This document shows, one piece after another, positions 19,051 through 22,608 of a stretch of 22,608 nucleotides of DNA (position 1 is the first letter of the stretch; each line of letters opens with the position of its first letter). The notes under the pieces were generated by a model, which was not told where the DNA came from, did no database searches, and saw nothing but the letters and a program-made list of their open reading frames with translations. The stretch comes from CAZSBB01 sp964605235. GTDB lineage: Bacteria; Planctomycetota; Phycisphaerae; Phycisphaerales; Phycisphaeraceae. The DNA is taken from assembly GCA_964605235.1 (NCBI GenBank), contig CAZSBB010000059.1:1-22608 (forward strand), written 5' to 3'. The translations under genes were made by a program, and so were the position numbers.

Positions 19051-20439
19051 TCAGTGCACATGGCCGGCGTGTTCGAGCGCCGCCCGATTGAGTTCCGCTT
19101 TGAGCGCCAGCGTGTTTTTGCTGACGTAACGTTCGCCGGGCGTCAGGCCCTGACGTATCTCGATCTGTCCGTTGCCCCGCGCGCCCAACTCGACCACGCG
19201 CGGCTCGAGCCCGGCTTCAGTCTGCACGAACACCACGGCGTCCTGTTCGTGCTGCGTCACGGCAGTGTCGGGCACGAGGACCGCTGCGGCGCGGGCATTC
19301 AGTTGCACCTGAGCGGTGACGAACAGGCCCGGCCGATACATGCCTTGCGGATTGTCCAGCACCACGCGCGCGGTGGCGGTGCGGGTGTGTTCATCCAGCG
19401 CGGGGCTGATGAACGCAATGGTGCCCTGGCCGTCGGGCAGGCCGTGACCAAAGTGCACGGTGACGTGCTGCTGGGCCTGGAGCTGCGCCAGTTCGCGTGG
19501 CTGCACGGTGAGGTTCACCCACACGCTCGACAAATCCGCCACCACGAATGGGGCTTCGTTGCTGCCGAGCTCCACCACTTCGCCGACGGTCAGATGCCGC
19601 TGGGTGACGCTGCCCGCCAAGGGCGCGGTGAGGGAGTAGCGGGTGAGCTGCGCGTCTTCCATGGTGGGCAATGCGTGGATCTGCTCATGCGTGTTGCCCA
19701 GCGCGTGCAGGGCGGTTTCGGCTTCAGTCAGCGCGATCTGCGCCGCTTGCTGCGCCTGGCGGGCTTCGAGCATTTCCAGGTCATAGGTGAGGCGCGCTTC
19801 GCGCAGCGCCTGGGCGGATTCAAGCGCCTGCCGCTCGGGCGCGACCTTGTCAGCAAACAGCCGTTGATCGCGGGCCTGCGTTTCTTCCGCCAGAGCAATG
19901 CGGCTTTGGTACAGCTTTTCCTTGGCGGTGACGTTTTCTTTGGCCAAGGTCAGCCAGGCGTGGGCGCTCAGGTAAGCACTGCGCGCCGCGGCGAGCTCCC
20001 GGCTGCTCAGGATCGCCAGCAACTGTCCCGCCTTGACGCTGGCGCCGGTGCTGACGCGCACCTCCTGCACGATGCCGGTGACCGTGCTGGTGACATGGGC
20101 GATGCGGTCTGCGTTGTACGCCACTTCGCCCGGCAATTCGAGCAGTTGCTGGAGCGTGCCCTGAGCGGCGGTGCTGATTTCGATGCCGAATTCCTTGAGC
20201 ACCTGCGGGGTCAGGCGCAGCGGGCCGGCGTCTTCATGTTCGCCATGACCGTGGTCGTGATCGCCGTGGTCATCGTCGTGATCATGCTTGTGTTCGTGGT
20301 CATCCTTGGTTTGTGGTTTGGTTGCAGTTGCCTTGTGCTCATGTCCATCGTGGTCATGCTCGGCTTCCGCGCGCAGGCTGGTTGAGCCGACGAATCCCAA
20401 AGACAGAGCGAGCGTCAGAATGCAGATGATTGATTTCAT
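19051..20439 (-). CDS. czcB: RND periplasmic adaptor, CzcB/CusB family, with His-rich N-terminus (462 aa)
   Basis: This membrane-fusion protein links the CzcA-type pump to the outer-membrane channel. A Sec signal peptide (1 to about 24-26) is followed by a stretch of 13 His mixed with Asp and Glu (28-68), very likely a metal-binding segment, and the protein ends HAGHVH. The adaptor body shows the split lipoyl halves (VTGIVQEVRVSTGASVKAG early, LAGSVTQRHLTVGEVVELG later), a long alpha-hairpin between them and beta-barrel strands (ARVVLDNPQGMYRPG). The ATG overlaps the czcC stop by four bases, with AAGGAG about ten bases upstream. His-rich N-termini occur in many CzcB proteins and do not identify one metal. 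Confidence 0.93.
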   Translation of the reverse strand: MKSIICILTLALSLGFVGSTSLRAEAEHDHDGHEHKATATKPQTKDDHEHKHDHDDDHGDHDHGHGEHEDAGPLRLTPQVLKEFGIEISTAAQGTLQQLLELPGEVAYNADRIAHVTSTVTGIVQEVRVSTGASVKAGQLLAILSSRELAAARSAYLSAHAWLTLAKENVTAKEKLYQSRIALAEETQARDQRLFADKVAPERQALESAQALREARLTYDLEMLEARQAQQAAQIALTEAETALHALGNTHEQIHALPTMEDAQLTRYSLTAPLAGSVTQRHLTVGEVVELGSNEAPFVVADLSSVWVNLTVQPRELAQLQAQQHVTVHFGHGLPDGQGTIAFISPALDEHTRTATARVVLDNPQGMYRPGLFVTAQVQLNARAAAVLVPDTAVTQHEQDAVVFVQTEAGLEPRVVELGARGNGQIEIRQGLTPGERYVSKNTLALKAELNRAALEHAGHVH

Positions 20440-21845
20440 GGCTGAGAATCTCCTTGCGCCGCGGCCGGTGCCGGTGCGGTTGACAGTGAAGCCAGTGATT
20501 GGCCGATGAGTCCTTCGATTTCTGCAGCCGCCTGGTGGTAGGCGACCAGCGCGTCCAGATGCGCGACCCGCAATTCCACCAGCGTGCGCTCGGCATCGAG
20601 CACATCCAGAAACGCCAGGTCGCCTTGCTCGAATGCCCGACGGGTGACAGCGAACGCCTCGCGCCCGGCGGGCAAGGCGGTCTGCCCCAGCGCGGAAGCT
20701 TCGTCATGAGCGTTGGCCAGACGGGTGTAGGCGTCCGCCAGCAGGCTTGCGAGTTGCAACTGCGCAGCCTGACGATGTTGCTCGGCAGCGGCAGCGCCCA
20801 GCCGCGCGGCGCGGATGTCGTCTTGGCGCTGATCCAGAAGCGGCAGCGGCAGGCTCAACCCCGCCACCAGCGCGCCGGCATTATCCGCGCGGTCATAGCG
20901 GTACCCCAACCGGGCGGTGACATCCGGCAGCGCCTGGGCGCGCGCAAGCTGGACCTCGGTTTGCCGCAGGCTGATCTCCGTCGCCCAGCGCGCCACCTGC
21001 GGGTTCTGATTGATCAGCGCGATAAGCTGATCCAACTCCGGCGGGGACGCCAGCTCCTCCAACTGCCCGGTCACGTGGTCATAGCCCGGCTCGGTTGCAC
21101 CCCAGCAACGCGCCAGTTGGCTGCGCGCCAGGACCAGCGAACGCTGCGCCTGTCGCTGCGCCACTTCCGCCAGCGCGACGGGCACGCTGGCGCGGGTCAG
21201 TTCCAGGGGCGGCGCGTCGCCGGCATCCACACGTTTGCGGGTGGTCTGGGCGATCTGCTGCGCCAACTCCAAACCTTCACGGGTCACTTCCAGACGCGCT
21301 TGAGCCGCCAGCACCGCGAGGTATCGCTGGGTGGTTTCAGTCAGCACCGCCAGACGGGCTGCTTCAAAATCCCAGCCCGCCAGCACGCCGGCGTGGTGGC
21401 CGGCTGCGCGTTGCAGCGCCAGATCGCCGCCGAGCGGAATCGTCTGCGCCAGGCTGACGGTGGTTTCCAGCGCGCTGGCGCCATGGAACACGTCGTTGCC
21501 GCCGAAGTTTTCCAGTTCAATTTCCAGCTCCGGGTTGGGCCAGCGTCCCGCCTGGAGCGCCAGCGCCTCGGCGCGGCGGACCGCCCAGCTTTGTCCGTGC
21601 AACTGGGGGTGGCGCAGCAGGGCGGCCGCGAGCGCTTGGCGCAAGCTCAATTCGCCGGTCGGCGCGGGGGCGCTGGCTTGCGCTTCCGGCGACGACTGCG
21701 GCGGGTCGGTGGACGCTTGATAGGCTGGCAGATCAGCATGCAACGGGCGCGGCGGCGCCCACACGGCATCACCCAACGGGTGCGCTTGACAGCCCGCCAG
21801 CGCCAGCACGGTGCTGGCATAGGCGCAGGTAAACCATCGTTTCAT
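20436..21845 (-). CDS. czcC: TolC-family outer-membrane channel, CzcC-like lipoprotein (469 aa)
   Basis: This is the outer-membrane efflux component. It has a lipobox L-A-G-C19 after a short signal peptide, a Pro-rich linker, then two tandem outer-membrane efflux repeats: LSLRQALAAALLRHPQL with WPNPELEIELENFGG in the first, and ALPDVTARLGYRYDR with LSLPLPLLDQRQDDI in the second. Long Ala/Gln-rich helices form the channel barrel. The FEQGDLAFLDVLDAERTLVELR segment near the C-terminus is typical of the CzcC group. It is the first gene of czcC-czcB-czcA, with a weak AGGGA before the ATG. The upstream small Cys-rich gene ends 106 bases away on the same strand. Confidence 0.92.
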   Translation of the reverse strand: MKRWFTCAYASTVLALAGCQAHPLGDAVWAPPRPLHADLPAYQASTDPPQSSPEAQASAPAPTGELSLRQALAAALLRHPQLHGQSWAVRRAEALALQAGRWPNPELEIELENFGGNDVFHGASALETTVSLAQTIPLGGDLALQRAAGHHAGVLAGWDFEAARLAVLTETTQRYLAVLAAQARLEVTREGLELAQQIAQTTRKRVDAGDAPPLELTRASVPVALAEVAQRQAQRSLVLARSQLARCWGATEPGYDHVTGQLEELASPPELDQLIALINQNPQVARWATEISLRQTEVQLARAQALPDVTARLGYRYDRADNAGALVAGLSLPLPLLDQRQDDIRAARLGAAAAEQHRQAAQLQLASLLADAYTRLANAHDEASALGQTALPAGREAFAVTRRAFEQGDLAFLDVLDAERTLVELRVAHLDALVAYHQAAAEIEGLIGQSLASLSTAPAPAAAQGDSQP

Positions 21846-21951
21846 GGGATATTTTCCCTGGTCAGAATGTGGAATGAGAGCAGAGCTGCGCGAACATCAA
21901 CCCGCCGGGCCGACGCCGCGTGCAGACAACAGCCGATGCAGATGGGTTGGC

Positions 21952-22392
21952 TTAGAGCAGCAGAATGGCGGCGCGCAGCCCCGGCATGCGCGCGTGGTGA
22001 TCCAGTTCGTCAGCCTGGCAGCGCCAGCGCGGCTTGACGTTCGGATCCGTTCCCCGGAGATCAAACGTGAGGCAGCAAGGCAGCAGCAACAGGGCCGGCG
22101 GCACTTCGCGGTCATGATCCCCGCGCCAGCGTGAGGGGCTGACCAACGGCACATCGGCGCAACCCGTCGCGGCATGACGCCAGGTCGGCGCGGCATCGGA
22201 AGCGGTTGCGATGGCGGGTGCCGCGGCGGCATCCCCCGTCACACAGCAGGCATCCTGCGCATGGGCGACTTCGATGATTTGGCGACCGTCGCTGTTGATG
22301 CACAGCACCAGGCCACATGTCTGCCAGAGCAGCGCGAGCAGCAGGGCGACGGCTATAGCCGGGGACGAGTTGACGCGGGGCGGGAACCGCAT
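21952..22392 (-). CDS. Small Cys-rich exported protein of metal-efflux loci, function unknown (146 aa)
   Basis: An N-terminal hydrophobic segment (about 11-31, AIAVALLLALLWQTCGLVLC) suggests a signal peptide or anchor. Then come C-I-N-S-D-G-R (31-37), an acidic/His stretch, Cys49-Cys50, and CADVPL. The pattern 'C-(I/V)-x-x-D-G-x...CC...C-x-D-(V/I)-P-L' recalls unnamed proteins often encoded just before CzcCBA/CusCBA operons; the Cys and His suggest periplasmic metal binding or sensing, which is inference. I chose the ATG at 22392 over an upstream in-frame start at 22464 because it begins right before a basic, signal-like stretch and downstream of a promoter-like sequence. Confidence 0.68.
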   Translation of the reverse strand: MRFPPRVNSSPAIAVALLLALLWQTCGLVLCINSDGRQIIEVAHAQDACCVTGDAAAAPAIATASDAAPTWRHAATGCADVPLVSPSRWRGDHDREVPPALLLLPCCLTFDLRGTDPNVKPRWRCQADELDHHARMPGLRAAILLL

Positions 22393-22400
22393 GGCGGGCA

Positions 22401-22430
22401 AGTATAGGAGGCGATCATGATGCCGGGCAA
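22401..22430 (-). promoter_or_regulatory. Promoter-like sequence upstream of the Cys-rich gene
   Basis: On the - strand: TTGCCC (22425-22430), an 18-base spacer, TATACT (22401-22406; 5/6 to the -10 consensus). The predicted transcript start is only a few bases before the ATG at 22392, so the mRNA would be almost leaderless. It may drive the whole efflux operon. Confidence 0.4.
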
Positions 22431-22466
22431 CTTGGGGTGGTCCGGGATGGAAAAGCAGGAGCAACG

Positions 22467-22608
<142 letters not shown>

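Overview
The window is GC-rich chromosomal DNA that most likely comes from a planctomycete, probably class Phycisphaerae. The evidence is an oversized SecA, a type II pseudopilin-like protein of the kind these bacteria carry in many copies, and families of short GC-rich palindromes. The lineage is inferred from gene content, because the window holds no rRNA or other decisive marker.

Left part (1-4625): an integron cassette array. Nine cassettes plus the tail of a tenth lie head to tail on the + strand, each closed by an attC site. Eight carry one ORF each: four unknown proteins (one with a membrane anchor), a YCII-like protein, an SMI1/KNR4 (SUKH) protein, a GIY-YIG-like protein and a GNAT acetyltransferase. 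One cassette has no convincing gene but holds a long bulged hairpin. No integrase gene is visible; it would lie to the left, or the array may lack one. The last attC is cut in half and runs into the 3' two-thirds of a decayed tRNA-Pro-like sequence (4624-4682) and a small terminator.

Middle (4765-11110): a pseudopilin-like gene on the - strand, a small lipoprotein gene, then secA (1368 codons, against about 900 in E. coli). SecA has three expansions: a coiled-coil-like one early, a long insert in NBD2, and about five roughly 60-residue repeats in the helical region. A 712-base non-coding stretch after secA is packed with palindromes, including a REPIN-like inverted pair of 57-base units with one compensated base pair.

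Right part: a tightly coupled + strand operon (11111-15896) of a ROK regulator, a GalT-type uridylyltransferase, an inositol-monophosphatase-like protein and a GHMP sugar kinase. The kinase resembles plant L-arabinokinase rather than typical galactokinase. The operon converges on a - strand heavy-metal efflux operon (czcC-czcB-czcA order), with a 13-bp hairpin between the two operons. Upstream of czcC is a small cysteine-rich exported protein typical of such loci. The right edge lies inside a TTG microsatellite that encodes a polyglutamine tract in a gene continuing beyond the window.
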